Below, in pieces: positions 1-12,358 of a DNA stretch of 64,000 nt (positions within the stretch are counted from its first letter, which is position 1; every line of letters starts with the position of its first letter). This DNA comes from Litsea cubeba (taxonomy: Eukaryota; Streptophyta; Magnoliopsida; Laurales; Lauraceae), in assembly GCA_012931725.1 (NCBI GenBank), contig WHSA01000609.1:72001-136000 (forward strand), written 5' to 3'. The translations under genes were made by a program, and so were the position numbers. The notes beneath the pieces were generated by a model. The model saw only the letters and a program-made list of their open reading frames with translations, did not search any database and was not told where the DNA came from.

Positions 1-65
1 GCGCTGACCTATTTAGAATGGTAAACATTGTAAAGGATCATTTTTAGCTTTTCAGCAGCAGAATT
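1..65. other. Left flank of copia element 1
   Basis: This is non-element DNA left of the copia LTR. It ends in GAATT, which nearly matches TAATT just right of the far LTR (16057-16061), so it is the pre-insertion neighbour of the sequence at 16057. It holds a pyrimidine-rich stretch ending in TTTTCAG at about 49-55 that looks like a 3' splice site, which suggests the copia landed at the start of an exon. That reading is inference. Confidence 0.5.
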
Positions 66-365
66 TGATAAATTTGATGTAAACAAAAAATATAGAAGAG
101 AAGAGAAGAATGAGAGAGTGACGTGAGGAGAGATGTATTGTGGAAGCATATTTTTCATTCAATATTACAACCCATATATAGGAATACATATGAGAATATC
201 ACGTCAACTAAATCAATGTAAATTAACGTAATACTCAGGAATTAATGTGATCAATCCCGTAATACATTCAATTCCTGATTTTCCTCCATTCCATTCAAAT
301 CTTCAAAATCAATCAGTTAATGATTCAATCCCTGATTTTCCTCCATTCCATTCAAATCTTCAACA
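66..365 (-). repeat. Copia 1 3' LTR
   Basis: 300-bp LTR, left copy. It contains a ~33-bp direct repeat (about 273-305 and 331-363, period ~58 bp) based on CCTGATTTTCCTCCATTCC, seen in both LTRs. On the - strand a TATA-like CCTATATATGG lies at about 172-183. Confidence 0.9.
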
Positions 366-850
366 CCTCCCCTCAAGTTGGTACATGTATATATGGTCAA
401 ACATGCCCAACTTGTCCAAAACTCAAGAGAAAATTTGATTCGATACCGCTTTGCAAGGATGTCGGCCAACTGATCTTCTGATTTAATTTTAGGCAGCTGT
501 AACATTTTCCCATCCAATTTTTCCTTAATGAAAAAACGGTCTATTTCAACATGTTTTGTGCGATCATGTTGAACAGGATTATGAGCTATATCACGAGCCG
601 CTTTATTGTCACAATATAACTGAATTGGTTGGCTTAGGGGATAACCCAAGTCGTGTAAGAGGAATTTCAGCCACAGATCTTCACATAGGCCAAGAGCCAA
701 ACTTCGGAATTCCGCTTCTGCACTTGAACGGGCTACAACATTCTGCTTCTTGCTCCTCCACGTTACAAGATTGCCACCTACAAAAGTAAAATAACCAGAA
801 GTTGATCTTCGATCTTCTATTGCTCCAGCCCAATCAGCATCTGTATACAC
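317..850 (-). pseudogene. Copia 1 RNase H domain
   Basis: The reading frame encodes a Ty1/copia RNase H: a DADWAG motif near the start, the SRSSAEAEF-like segment, LYCDNKAA, and the TKHVEIDRFFIKE segment typical of the end of copia Pol. The frame runs past the polypurine tract into the LTR, so the natural stop is lost or shifted. The preceding RT frame is separated by a frameshift near 850. It would degrade the RNA strand of the RNA-DNA hybrid during reverse transcription. Non-functional as part of a broken polyprotein. Confidence 0.85.
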
Positions 851-852
851 AT

Positions 853-1851
853 CTATATTATGAGGACATGAATTTTTTTTAACAAAATTCCCTTTCCAAG
901 TGTGGACTTTAAGTACCTCAAAATTCGTATGACTGCATCCATACGGTGTTCTCCGGGATTATGCATAAATTGGCTGACCATGCTTAATGCATAAGCAAGG
1001 TCAGGCCTTGTGTGTGCTAAGTACATCAATCTGCCTACCAATCTTTGATATTTCTTTTTTTTCGATGGGTACCTGATTTGGTTCAATACTCAACTTCAGG
1101 CCAGCCTCCATTGGTGAATCACTTGGTCGACAAGCCGACATGCCTACTTCATGTAAAAGATCGATGACATATTTCCTCTGTGACAAAAAAATGCCTTTCG
1201 TAGAGCGAGATACTTCGATTCCAAGAAAGTATTTTAAGGATCCAAGATCTTTCATTTTGAATTCTCTAGACAGATATTTTTGTAGGGCCTTTATTTCTGT
1301 TGGATCGTTCCCTGTGACTATCGTGTCATCCACATATATGATGAGAGTTGTTATCTTACAATTTTTTTTATTTTTTATTAGAAATAATGTGTGATATGAG
1401 TTGCTCTGTTTATATCCAAACAGCTTCATGGATTTTGTGAACCTTCCAAACCACGCTCTTGGAGATTGCTTGAGCCCATATAATGATTTTTTCAACCTGC
1501 ACACCTTTTGTTTATGCTTTTTCGGAACCATGCACCCTGGTGGTAGTTCCATGTACACTTCTTCAGACAGCTCGCCATGCAGAAAAGCATTTTTAACGTC
1601 GAATTGCTTGTAATGGCCAATCTAAATGAGCTGCCAAGGCACAACAATACGTGAATTGTATTAATTTTGGCAACCGGTGCAAAAGTCTCTATGTAGTCAA
1701 TCCCATAAGTTTGAGAATACCCTTTTGCCACTAATCTTGCTTTGAAGCGTTCTATTGAACCATCAGCTTTATACTTTACTGCATAAATCCAGCGACATCC
1801 AACGGGCTTCTTTCCTGGAGGACACTCCACGTACAAGTTCCCAAGTTCCAT
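853..1851 (-). pseudogene. Copia 1 reverse transcriptase, broken into three frames
   Basis: Three overlapping frames (1492-1851, 1001-1558, 853-1086) together give the copia RT. The N-terminal part has GCRWIYAVKYKADGSIERFK and KARLVAKGYSQ. The middle has KSLYGLKQSPRAWF and the catalytic YVDD box (LIIYVDDTIV), which is intact. The last part has RLMYLAHTRPDLAYA. The frame changes at about 1500-1600 and 1010-1080 show at least two indels, so no continuous polymerase can be made. Confidence 0.88.
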
Positions 1852-2214
1852 TCTTCTTCAAGGACATCATCTCCTCATTCATAGCATCTCTCCATCTTGG
1901 ATCATCTAAAGCCTCATGCACACTGTTAGGAATAGCTACAGCAGATAATTGATTTACAAATGATTTATTTGATTATGACAAACAATGGTTAGACACATAA
2001 TGACTCATGGGGTATTTTATGCTACTAGAGATTTCGGGTTCATAGGTGGGCTTTGGAATACCTCTAGTATGACATGGTGGTAGCTCTCTTTTGGATGAGT
2101 CGGGCACTAGCTCATGAACTTCCTCCGTAGCAGTCGATTGGGGTGGTATATCTGACTAGATATATATGGAGCTTGAGTATCCTTGGGTTTGGACTGAGGT
2201 AGAGTCACACCTTC

Positions 2215-3760
2215 CTACCCTGCTTGTGGTTCCCTCATTTCTAAATGATTTAGATCATCTGAGTGTGTTGGATCTTCGAGAGACTCCTGGGCTCCAGTGT
2301 CTCCAGATGACTCATGGGCTATTTGATAATCATAATCCAGAGTCTGAATTTCATCCAAAATTTGAATTTCTTCCTTGTTCCCTTCCTGAAATTTAGTCTT
2401 GGGTGCAAAGTACATTACATCTTCATGAAAAACGACATCCATAGTGATGTACATTTTACTGGATGGAGGGTGATAACACCGGTACCCTTTTGGGTGAGTT
2501 GCATACCCCACAAATACACATTTCAATGCGTGAGAAGCCAGCTTGGTGCGTTGATGTGGAGGAAGGTGAACAAATGCAATGCGGCCAAAGACATGAGGAG
2601 ATAGATTTGGAATAGGTGGGGGCAGTAATACAATCAGAGAGTGCTTGTAATGGTGTTCGAAACTTAAGAGAACTGGAGGGTACCCGATTAATTAAATATG
2701 CTGCCGTAGTAAGAGCTTCACCCCAATATGGTAGTGGCATATGAGAACCTATCAGTAATGCACGAACCACCTCCAACAATTGTCGATTTTTACGCTCGGC
2801 AACTCCATTCTGTTGAGGAGTATTGGGGCAGCTAGTTTGATGAACCATACCCTGTAATTCCAAATATTGTTTCAAGTCCAAACTTTGATACTCCCCACCA
2901 TTGTCACTCCTAAGTACTTGAACTTTAGCATTGTACTGGAGTTGAATCATTTTGTGAAAGGTTTTAAACAACAGGCTAACTTCACTTTTGGTCTTCATCA
3001 AGCACACCCATGTCAACCTGGTGCAATCATCAATAAATGTAACAAACCAACGTGATTTGCCTAAAGTATTAACTTTAGATGGACCCCAGACATCCGAATT
3101 GATAACCATAAAAGGAGTAGGACTTTTATTCAAAACTAATGGAAATGAAGTACGGTGACTCTTTGCAAGCTCACAAACATCACATTGAAAATTAGAAACA
3201 TCAGTCTTTGCAAATAAGCTCGGAAATAACATCTTTAAATAACCAAATGACGTGTGCCCCAAGCGTCGATGCCATAACCATATTGATGTCTTAGATTTCT
3301 CCTCTGTAGTGCTGCTGACTATCAACGATTGATGTAGCTTCTCCGAACTCTTTGATTCCAAGTCTAAGTAATACAGCTGTCCTCGCCTAATACCACACCC
3401 AATCGTCTGCTTTGTTTGGATATCCTTAAAGACACAAGAATTAGGACAAAAAAGGACAACACAAGACAAAGAGGAGGTTATTTGTGAGACTGACAACAAA
3501 TTATAATTTAAGGAAGGAACAACTAAAACAGTATTTAAGTTCAACGCATTACTCAAATTTACAGAACCTTCACCTATCACGGGAATTGATACGCCATTAG
3601 TTGTGGACACATTATTTTGTGAGGATGGATTAAGTTGAGAGACTTGGCCAAAATCAAATGTCATGTGTTCGGTAGCCCTTGAGTCAATTATCCATGTGCT
3701 ATTAATAATAGGTGTAGAAATGCTTAAAGACTTACCATCATCAGTTGTTGTTGCCGCCAT
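2215..3760 (-). pseudogene. Copia 1 protease and integrase
   Basis: One long frame (2456-3760, 434 residues) starts with an aspartic protease site reading IDSRATEHMT, where the family has DSG; the glycine of the active-site loop is replaced by arginine. A GAG-pre-integrase zinc region with the HRRLGH histidines and a CDVC pair follows, then the integrase core with its three acidic residues in FIDDCTR, LRSDNGGEY and NGVAERKNR. A second frame (2215-2526) continues toward the linker before RT, so a frameshift lies at about 2460-2530. Confidence 0.88.
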
Positions 3761-4568
3761 TGCAATTGATTTTTCAGCACCATCCTCTGTTTTCGTCTCA
3801 GTAATGTCGGCAATAGATATTCTTTTTGAGTTCTTCCGTGGTGCACAATTTGGATCTTACCAATCCGGGTACCCGACAAGCTCAAAATAGCGGCTTTTTT
3901 TTTATGTCCAGTCTGATTGCAATGTGCGCACTTGAGGCTGGATTTGTCAATTCCATCTACAGTCTTTGAGTGTTTTGTCTTATTTCGTCCTTGCCAATTT
4001 TGGTTAGAACGATGGTGAGCTACTATGGCTGACGCTTCAGAGTTTTCATATTCCCCTTTGAGGGTTGATTTTCGAACCACTTCTCGACGTACTAGAGCAT
4101 TGCACCCTTCCAAATCAGGTATTGTTTCCTTACGTAAAATCTCTCCTCGGACTTATTCAAAGACATCATCCAACCCCGCAAGGAATATGTGCACTCTCAA
4201 TCATTCAATGGAGTTCCGGTATGCCTTGATGTCATCCGGGTCCTTCATGATTACCTTATCACGATGATCCAATTCCTGAAAAACTTGAGTAAGTTCACCA
4301 TAATATTCAGACAATGACTTACCATTCTGTTTTGCAGTAAAAGCCTTGTGATTCAGATTGAAAACGTGCATCTCATCACTTCCATCGTAGAAAGACTTTG
4401 AGAGTGCACTCCAAATTTCATGAGCAGTTGGTATGCATAAGTAACGTCTCATAATCTCCAGACTCATGGACATCAGCATCCATCTTTTCACCTTTTGATT
4501 CTCAGCATACCATTTTTCATATCCACTGTCAGATTCTGCAGGTTGCTTCGTTTTGTCACGAATATAGG
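3724..4568 (-). pseudogene. Copia 1 gag, distal part
   Basis: Two frames: 4201-4568 carries the conserved copia gag core (WYAENQKVKRWMLMSM and EIWSALSKSFYDG segments), and 3724-4113 carries a zinc knuckle beginning CAHCNQTGHKKK whose fourth cysteine is absent at the expected place. A frameshift or deletion near 4115-4200 separates them. The frame runs up to the gypsy LTR at 4569 and resumes at 15485 on the far side, so the gypsy interrupts the gag codons. Confidence 0.85.
4564..4568. repeat. Gypsy target-site duplication, left copy (ATAGG)
   Basis: ATAGG directly abuts the gypsy LTR here and again at 15485-15489, a perfect 5-bp duplication in the copia gag frame. It proves the order of events: copia first, gypsy second. 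Confidence 0.95.
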
Positions 4569-7538
4569 TGTCGCGACCCCGGACCGGGATTAGGGAAAAA
4601 GCCAAGTCCGGGATCGGGACGCTAATGATGCTGCGCCACGTGCATCTTTTTGGCTAAACCGCACACGGAATTAAAAGAACATTTATCCGTGCACGTGATT
4701 TTCCACAGGGTTCCGCGGTGAGGATTATCTTTACACATCATCTCACATATAACCATATCAAATACATTCTTAAGATTGCGGAAGCGTGTAGCAAATCATA
4801 ATAATGTTATTCCGTCCCATAAACGAGATTGACCTATGATTAATATGACAAGATATCAGAATGAGCAATGATCATAAGCATAATTCCCCAAAAATAAAGT
4901 TAAGTGTATTTACAAAAGATCAGTTGATTAATGCCCCAAAATAACGGTCAACGAAGACCATATAACCAAATGAAACCCAGAATAAAGTATCACAAGTTCC
5001 CCAAAATGTGTCGTTCTCAAGGCAAGGCCGAATGTCTAAATGACATCGTCGGCTTGCCATTCAATCACTCGCTGCGGTTCACCGACCGCCTCCTCAGGCT
5101 CCTCCTCAATGGCAATAAGCTCGAGACCTGAGTACCAAAATAAATGGATCAGACACGACGGTCTGGCAGGTGGGTGAAAAGATACAACAATAATAAAACA
5201 ATGATACTATGCAAGAGTTTAGAAAACCTGTGTATGAATAATGAATTTCATAAAAGATAATGCATCATTTGTTAAATAGCAACATGAACGATATGAAACA
5301 GTAGAGGTACCAAGGATAAGGAACTGTCAAGATGGCAACCACACAAAGCTACATCCTCTCTCACCGAAGTGAAGAGAGCGTATACCCTTACAGGATCATT
5401 GACCTCAGTCACACAAGGTGAGGAGGCACAATGATAAATACTATAATATACATATATATATACTCTGCGGGACCACGGTAGCGAACCAGGTAAAAACTCT
5501 GCACATTCCAGACTGCAGCTGAATATCAGGAGGGGAAGGAACCCCAAGTCGGTGGATCAAACCGACGAGGTCGTCCAAGCTCAGTGGTGCCGGCTCATAG
5601 GTCAAATACGATAAATCAAATCATATGCATAGTAAGAAACGGGGTGCCAAGAAGCACAAAATACACATCCATCTCAAGTCAACATATACAGGTTAGCAAA
5701 AGCTAAGCACATCTCTTCTAGTACTCTCGAAACAGTCTAGTCATATCATGTGGTTTGAAATCTCAAAATAGGAGTTTAGTTGAAAATCGAATACATATAG
5801 TTTCCCATACCTTTACAGGCTAACAATGGGGTTTTTAGAATTGAATCAGTGTGAATAGGGTCCCGTATGTTGATCATGATGTAATTTGGTACTCTTTAAG
5901 AGTTAGGGACATTCCGGGTCCTTATACACATTGGTCAATCTAGAAAATCTCATGGAATCTCCATGATGAGGTTCATCCTTCCTCCGGACTTCAGGCAATG
6001 CCTTACAAGTCCTTAAATAATATTGGGGCTCCAAACAATACCCCCCCACTACAACCCATCACAATTTGCCCAATTCTTTCATGGGTTTAAATGCATCATT
6101 ACAGGTTCAATGTCTTCAAATAAGAAGAGAAGGGATAGAGCTGAACTGGACTTGAGTATGGGCTCGAAATGAATCTGGAGAACAGTCCCCCAATTCCCTT
6201 TATTTTGCAGTTCATCTCATTTCAGTCCGATTGATCGGACTCATTGACCGATCGATCGGTCCTGAAACGTTCTCAATTATTTACAGTCCGATCGATCGGA
6301 CCTGATGGGCGATTGATCGGACAGCGACGAATCTCAGCCCATTTGATTGAATTCCTCTTTTGTCCAACCCTTATCCATTTCCTTTCTTTCCCTTTCTTCC
6401 AAACATAACTTCATGAATATTTAGGCCCTTCCTTGACCTCATCTCATCAAATCATCATTCAAAATCAATAGTACCAAACTATCAAGCATGATAAACCATT
6501 AAAACCTATTAATGAAGATAAGTCAAGATTTTGCATAAAACATGATAAACACATTTGAATCATTTCATCCACTTGCCTTAGGTCCAATGCAAATCAAATT
6601 GAGCTCTAATCACCTCTCAAGCCCACATTCAAACACCTATACAAAAACCCCCAAATCCAACCCTAGAAATCAAAATCCAAGCAAAACAAAACGAAATCTC
6701 CCAATAAACGAAATGGAGCTTCTCTAGGGCTAAACAAACAAGATTCTAAAACTTTTAGGAAGATCACTTACAAGAAAGTTTTTCAAAAAACAAAGTGTTT
6801 TCCAAAGGAAGCCTTGAAGTGGGCGGTTTCCTTTGAAAATGGTGTCAAGATGAAGCCCTTGAGACGAGGAAGAAGATTGTAGCCTCTAATTTTCCATTAG
6901 CACTAGCTTGGTGGAAAATTGAAGATGAAGAAGCAAGAAAAAGGCAAGGGAAAACCCTAGGGCTGGAAATCTCTTCTCCTTTTAGGGTTTTAGCAAAGAA
7001 TGGGAGGATTAAGAGAAGAGCCCTCCTTATATAGTAAGTGGGGATGGGGCCCACAACTTAAAAGACTCCTCAGACTCAAAATATGGCTTTCGGGGCTTCA
7101 AACGACTTCGACGAAGAAGACAAAGTTGATCGGCGAAATTTTTAGTTTCCAAAAAGTATATATTTTGCACGTTTTGGTGACATTGAAATCGGTGTTCAGA
7201 TTTTGGATGAAAAGTCCATTTTGCCCTCAATTTGTGAAAAGTCCGGTTTAGGGTCCTCGAATGGAAACGATGGCAACATGAAAGTTGTAGGGATTAACAA
7301 GATAAGTCCAATGGGGTAAAAACACAATTTTTGGAAATCATCGGTAAACCCCCAATCTCACACATTTCGTAACAAGAACCCCCAAAGGGTCCCATAAGTA
7401 AAAAGGCTCTCCAAATTCCCCAAAGCTATTATAAAAGCTATTCTAATCCTCAACTAATCCAAAAACCACTAAACACACTTAAAACTAAAACACAACTTAA
7501 TTAACTCTGATCGAGGTCTCTCTGGTCGGGGTCTTACA
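4569..7538 (-). repeat. Gypsy 3' LTR (2970 bp)
   Basis: On the - strand it starts TGTAAGACCCCG and ends GGTCGCGACA. It aligns along its whole length to 12511-15484 with scattered substitutions and small indels. It holds a cluster of GATCGATC palindromes at 6223-6321 and a TATA box on the - strand at 7027-7033. No gene lies inside: the short frames here recur in the other LTR and resemble no protein. Confidence 0.95.
7027..7033 (-). promoter_or_regulatory. TATA box of gypsy LTR (left copy)
   Basis: On the - strand CTATATAAGGAGGG follows a G/C-rich run (GGGCCCCATCCCC), a classic core promoter. It lies about 500 bp into the LTR, making U3 about 0.5 kb and the rest of the LTR (R plus U5) about 2.4 kb. 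The same element is at 14971-14977 in the 5' LTR, where it would drive the element. Confidence 0.55.
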
Positions 7539-7549
7539 TCCTCCACCCC

Positions 7550-8635
7550 TTAGGACATTTGGTCCTCCAAATGGAAATTAAAACTCACCTCAGGTAGGAG
7601 ATGTGGGTACTTCTTCTCAACTTGATCCCGTAATTCCCATGTTACTTCCTCCGGTCCATGATTCTCCCAAAGCACTTTGACCCACTGAATAGTCCGAGTT
7701 CTCAAATCTTGTTCCTTGGTGTCAATGATCTGTTTAGGCTTCTCAACGTAAGTAGCATCTTCTTGGATTTCCAACAGTTCATAACGGAGTATGTGTAGTC
7801 TGTCGGGAATGTACTTCTTCAACATAGACACATGAAAAACATTGTGTACACCGGAAAGTTCAGGTGGTAAGGCTAATCTGTAAGCCACATCACCAATCTT
7901 ACTCACAATGTCATACGATCCAATGTACCTCCTAGATAGCTTGCCTTTCTGTTCAAACCTCAAAGTTCCACGAGTGGGTGACACTTTCAAGAAAACCTTA
8001 TCTCCTTCTTTGAACTGTAAGTCCCTTCTGTGAGAATCTGCATAGCTCTTTTGCCTACTCTGAGCCACCTTCAGACGTTCTTGGATCAACTTGACCTTGT
8101 CACTTTTCTCACTAACGATAGTCGGACCATGGAAACTGCGAGTGCCAACTTCTTCCCAACAAACAGGTGTCCTACACCTTCTGCCATACAAAGCCTCAAA
8201 AGGTGCCATACCAATACTCGAGTGGAAACTATTGTTGTAAGCGAACTCACACAGCGGTAATGCTTCATCCCACTGAGTCTTGAAATCTAACACAGAAGCT
8301 CGGAGCATATCCTCAAGCGTCTGAATTATCCTCTCTGACTGACCATCGGTCTGTGGGTGATAGGCTGTGCTGAACTGAAGCTTCGTACCCATAGACTCAT
8401 GCAATGTCTTCCAAAATCTCGAGACAAATCTGCTGTCTCTATCGGATGTGATGGAAACTGGCTGTCCATGACGACTGACGATCTCTGTGACAAACAACTG
8501 TGCCAAAGGTAACATATGCATCTTCTTCCCAGTCTTCATCGGTAGGAAATGAGCTGACTTGGTGAGACGGTCCACTATGACCCAAATAGCATCATTGCCC
8601 TTACTAGTTTTTGGTAAACCCGATATGAAGTCCAT
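7550..8635 (-). pseudogene. Gypsy integrase core and chromodomain-like C-terminus
   Basis: 361-residue frame. The integrase catalytic triad is present: D in VDRLTKSAHF, D in SDRDSRF, E in GQSERIIQ. It is followed by the GPY/F-like region (LSRRYIGSYDIVSKIGDVAYRLALP) and a chromodomain-like end (RTIQWVKVLWENHGPEEVTWE). A stop at about 8694-8696 cuts it from the zinc-binding N-terminus. In the family this enzyme joins the cDNA to host DNA, and the chromodomain biases the target site. Confidence 0.9.
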
Positions 8636-8695
8636 GGTAATGTGCTCCCATTTCCATTCCGGAATCTCTAATGGCCGTAGTAACCCTGGAGGCTT

Positions 8696-9082
8696 CTAAT
8701 GTTCTGCCTTGATCAACTGACATGCCATACATCTAGAGAAGAAAGCTGCTATCTCTCTTTTCATGTTATTCCACCAAAATATACCCTTCAAATTCTGGTA
8801 CATCTTTGTACTGCCCGGGTGTATGGAATACTTGGTATTGTGAGCCTCAGTCATTATATCATTCCTCAAGTCCTCCAAGTTAGGCACACATAGACGGTCT
8901 CGGTAGTACAAAACTCCGTCTACGACACGAAAATCCGGACGGTCTGCTATATGCTCAAAAATCTTAGCCAACTCTGGGTCTTGCAACTGATTCTCTTTGA
9001 TCTTCTGAATGAACGAAGGTTCTGACATTGCCATATTTGCCAGCATGATACCCTCTCTTAGTGGATGAAAATCTACTCCCAA
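8696..9082 (-). pseudogene. Gypsy integrase zinc-binding domain and RNase H end
   Basis: The frame carries the H-H-C-C zinc site of retroviral-type integrases (IHPGSTKMY, then CMACQLIKAEH at the end). Before it comes the linker from RNase H (VVDGVLYYRDRLCVPN). A stop codon follows the zinc domain before the catalytic core. Confidence 0.86.
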
Positions 9083-9842
9083 CTCCTCTAACTGCTATAC
9101 AACATAAGTCCCTTGAAGACTTGCCATGCTCACTGACTTTCTACTCAAGGCATCTGCAACTACATTCGCTTTCCCCGGGTGGTACTTGATCGAAAAATCG
9201 TAGTCTTTGATATATTCCATCCATTTCCTCTGCCTCATGTTCAACTCCTTCTAAGAAAACAAGTACTGTAGACTACGGTGGTCGGAGTGAACCTCAAACT
9301 TCTCTCCGTAGAGGCAGTGTCTCCACATTTTCAAAGCTAAAACGAATGCTGCCAACTCAAGATCATGTGTTGCAGTAGTTCTTCTCATGGTCTTTCAACT
9401 GTCGGGATCCATATGCAACTACCTTCCCATCTTGCATTAACACGCATCCAAGTCCAACATTGGAAGCATCGGTAAGAATGGTAAAACTGCCGCTCCCATA
9501 TGGCAAAGTAAGGATTGGAGCTGTAGTCAATCTCTTCTTCAGCTCTTGGAAACTAGCTTCACACTTGTCCGTCCAAGCATATGGTGCATTCTTCCTTGTC
9601 AACTTCATCAAAGGTGACGCAATCGATGAAAATCCTTGCACAAACCGCCGATAATACCCTGCCAATCCAATAAAACTCCTGATCTCTGATGCATTCTTTG
9701 GTCTGTCCCAATTCATAACTGCCTCAATCTTGGACGGGTCCACTGATAATCCTTCTTTGGAAATGATATGACCCAAAAATGTGACTTGGTCCAACCAAAA
9801 TTCACACTTACTAAGTTTTGCAAACAACTGGTTCTCCCTCAA
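9083..9842 (-). pseudogene. Gypsy RT thumb and RNase H with internal stops
   Basis: The open part (9363-9842) has the RT connection (FLGHIISKEGLSVDPSKIEAV), the FIGLAGYYRRFV segment and the RNase H start (FTILTDASNVGLGCVL). From 9083 to 9362 the RNase H continues (visible on the - strand as the SLQYLF and RQRKWMEYI segments) but is interrupted by stops near 9097 and 9253. Both this frame and the RT palm frame end at in-frame stops. Confidence 0.85.
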
Positions 9843-9845
9843 AAG

Positions 9846-10163
9846 TTAGAGTGCTATCCTCAAATGTTCCTCATGTTCTTCTACAGTCTTGGAATACACT
9901 AAAATGTCATCAATAAACACCACTGTAAACTGATCCAAATATTCTATAAATATCTTGTTCATCAATGCCATGAAAATTGCCGGTGCATTAGTCAAACCAA
10001 ATGGCATCACTAGAAACTCATAGTGTCCATATCTTGTCCGAAAAGCTGTTTTTGGTACATCTGAATCTCTAACTCTCAACTGATGGTAGCCTGACCTCAA
10101 ATCAATCTTCGAAAAGTAAGCAATTCCTTGCAACTGATCAAACAATTCATCTATCCTTAGCAA
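9846..10163 (-). pseudogene. Gypsy RT palm domain
   Basis: Contains YFSKIDLRSGYHQLRV, MPFGLTNAPA and the catalytic FIDD box (VVFIDDILVYSK). A run of eight T near 10169-10176 marks a one-base slip between this frame and the upstream RT frame (10147-10965). A stop at 9843-9845 separates it from the connection domain. Confidence 0.9.
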
Positions 10164-10965
10164 TGGATATTTTTTTTATGGTCACTTGGTTCAATCTTCT
10201 ATAGTCGATGCACATTCTCATAGAACCATCTTTCTTCTTCACAAACAAAACTGGTGCTCCCCACGGTGACACACTGGGTCTCACAAAACCTTTGTCCAAA
10301 AGTTCTTGCAATTGCATCTTCAACTCTCCCAATTCTGCCGGAGCCATTCTGTAAGGTGCGATAGATATCGGAGCGGTCCCCGGTAACAACTCAATAGTGA
10401 AGTCTATCTCTCTAATGGGTGGCAATCCCGGTATCTCCTCCCGGAAAACATCCAAAAATTCACAGACAATTGGGATCTCCTCCACCCCTTGGGACCGTTT
10501 ATCCTCCATGATAAACGCCAAATAACCCTCACAACCACTTTTTAGAAGCCTATCAGCCTTCAACGCTGAAATAAACCCTGCACCAGAACTACTCTTCTCT
10601 CCCTGAAACAACACCCCTGCCTGGGTCTCCTCTAACTTAAAAGTTAGGGTTTTATGGAAACAATCCATCGTAGCATGGTATCCTGCTAACCAATCCATCC
10701 CTAGGATGACATCAAAATCCTGCATCTCCAATAAAATGAGATCTGCCGGTAATACTACTTCTCCTATCATGACTGGGCAACTAGGGTAAAAAGTTTTACA
10801 AACAACTTCCTTACCTAAAGGGGTAGTCACAGTCAAAATGAAACTCAACTCTCTAGCATACATATCAATCAACTTAGTAAATTTTGGAGATAGGAATGAG
10901 TGAGTAGTGCCAAGATCAAACAAAACCCTAGCCTCAAAACCACAGATGAGAAGTGTACCTTCCAC
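10147..10965 (-). pseudogene. Gypsy aspartic protease and RT fingers
   Basis: Starts with a retropepsin-like domain whose active-site loop reads LFDLGTTHSF where related elements have DSGATHSF; Asp and Gly remain but the serine is leucine. A second protease landmark is DVILGMDWL. The RT N-terminus follows (GFVRPSVSPWGAPVLFVKKKDGSMRMCIDYR split by the frame end). It ends at the homopolymer frameshift. Confidence 0.88.
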
Positions 10966-10969
10966 TACA

Positions 10970-12358
10970 TTGCCTTCCGCCTCTGCGTCCGCTCTATTGA
11001 CAGCATAAAGTTGTGCCCTCTGTTGTGGCCTGTTCTGTCCTTGCTGTTGCCTGCCTTGTTGTGCGTTCCTATTCTGATTTTGAGGACGTTGATTCTGGTT
11101 CTAATTTTGCCCTTGCTGACGGGGTTATTGTTGTTGTTGTTGCTGTGGCCTAAACTATTGCTGAGGTGTCTGTTGCTGTAGTGGCCTTGCTTGATTCTGA
11201 ACTACTAACGCATTCTGAGGTGGTGCCTGACGCTGTACTCCCTGTTGTTGTCTATTCTGTCTATCTGGCCTTGGGCAATCCCTCATCTGGTGGTCCAATG
11301 AACCACATCTAAAACATGCCCCTGTGATAGAACGACATTGGGCATTCCCATGATGTTTTCCACAATGGATACAAGCTCCTCGATTCTGTGCATTCTGCTC
11401 TTGTCTTGGCCTCTTGTTCTGATTGTTTCTTTGTTGATAGTTCTGCTGCGGGCCTTGACCCTTTCCTTGGTTCTTGACGATCTTGTTGTGGAAGTTCTCA
11501 AATTTGTATGCTCTCTTGACAGCTTCTTCAAAGGTGGCGGGTCGTACAACCCCGGTAGCATCCCTCCTAATAATTGAGTGAAGTCCTTCAAGGAACTTGG
11601 TTATCTTCTTCTCCTCTGTGTCCACTAACTCCGGTGCATACCTTGACAATCTCTCGAATTTGGTGAGGTATCCAAGGACTGTCATGTTCCCTTGTACAAG
11701 TTGCTGAAATTCTGCTGCCTTTTGCCTCTTGACATGTGTAGGTACATATTTCTCCCTAAATTGTCTCTTGAAGTTAGCCCAAGCTTCTGCATCAGCCATT
11801 GTTCTATATTCTGCCTTGATGGTCTTCCACCATATATCTGCTAAGCCCGTGAACATAGAGGCTGCAAGCTGCACTCGTTCTACACCCTTACATGTGAAGA
11901 TCTCAAATATGTTCTCGGTGTGCTCAAGCTAGTCATCTGCTGCCATTGGATCCTCTGTCCCCAAGAATTCTTTCGGTCCACTCTTCCTGAACCGCTCATA
12001 CAACACATTAGGATCATTCTCTCTAATGTTAACCAGACCAGGTGGTGCAACTGGGATTGGTTCCGGTCTCCTCTCTAATATCCCAAACAACTGTGCTTGC
12101 ATTTGAGCTATCTCCCTAGTATGATCCTTGTCCTTCTTAAGCATCTGTTCTTGCAATCTGGTCTGTGTCTCATGCGCTTGTGCTTGGAGTCTAGCCTGGT
12201 TCTCATTTGCCTGACGTTGTTAGTCTAGCATAGCCTGCATCATCTGTTGGAATTGATTCTGCATGTTGTTATCCTGTGGTTCCTCTACAATAGGCCCTGT
12301 ATTCTCACTGTTACTAGCAACAGTGATTACTATTTACTACTCGTTTGCGAGGTGGCAT
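10970..12358 (-). pseudogene. Gypsy gag
   Basis: A likely start at 12356-12358 gives MPPRK, common at chromovirus gag N-termini, but this frame stops within about 15 codons. The body is carried by 11929-12156 and 11155-11874, with the retrotransposon gag core (FTGLADIWWKTIKAEYR, FREKYVPTHVKRQKA, FEEAVKRAYKFE) and two CCHC-type fingers; the second, CFRCGSLDHQMRDC, is a perfect knuckle. The C-terminus is glutamine-rich. At least three stops or frameshifts break it. Confidence 0.87.

Noticed and set aside
5272..7251. Short frames in the gypsy LTR (for example 5272-5547 -, 6845-7054 -, 7000-7251 +)
   Set aside because: They recur at the same positions in the other LTR, lack homology, and overlap the LTR promoter.
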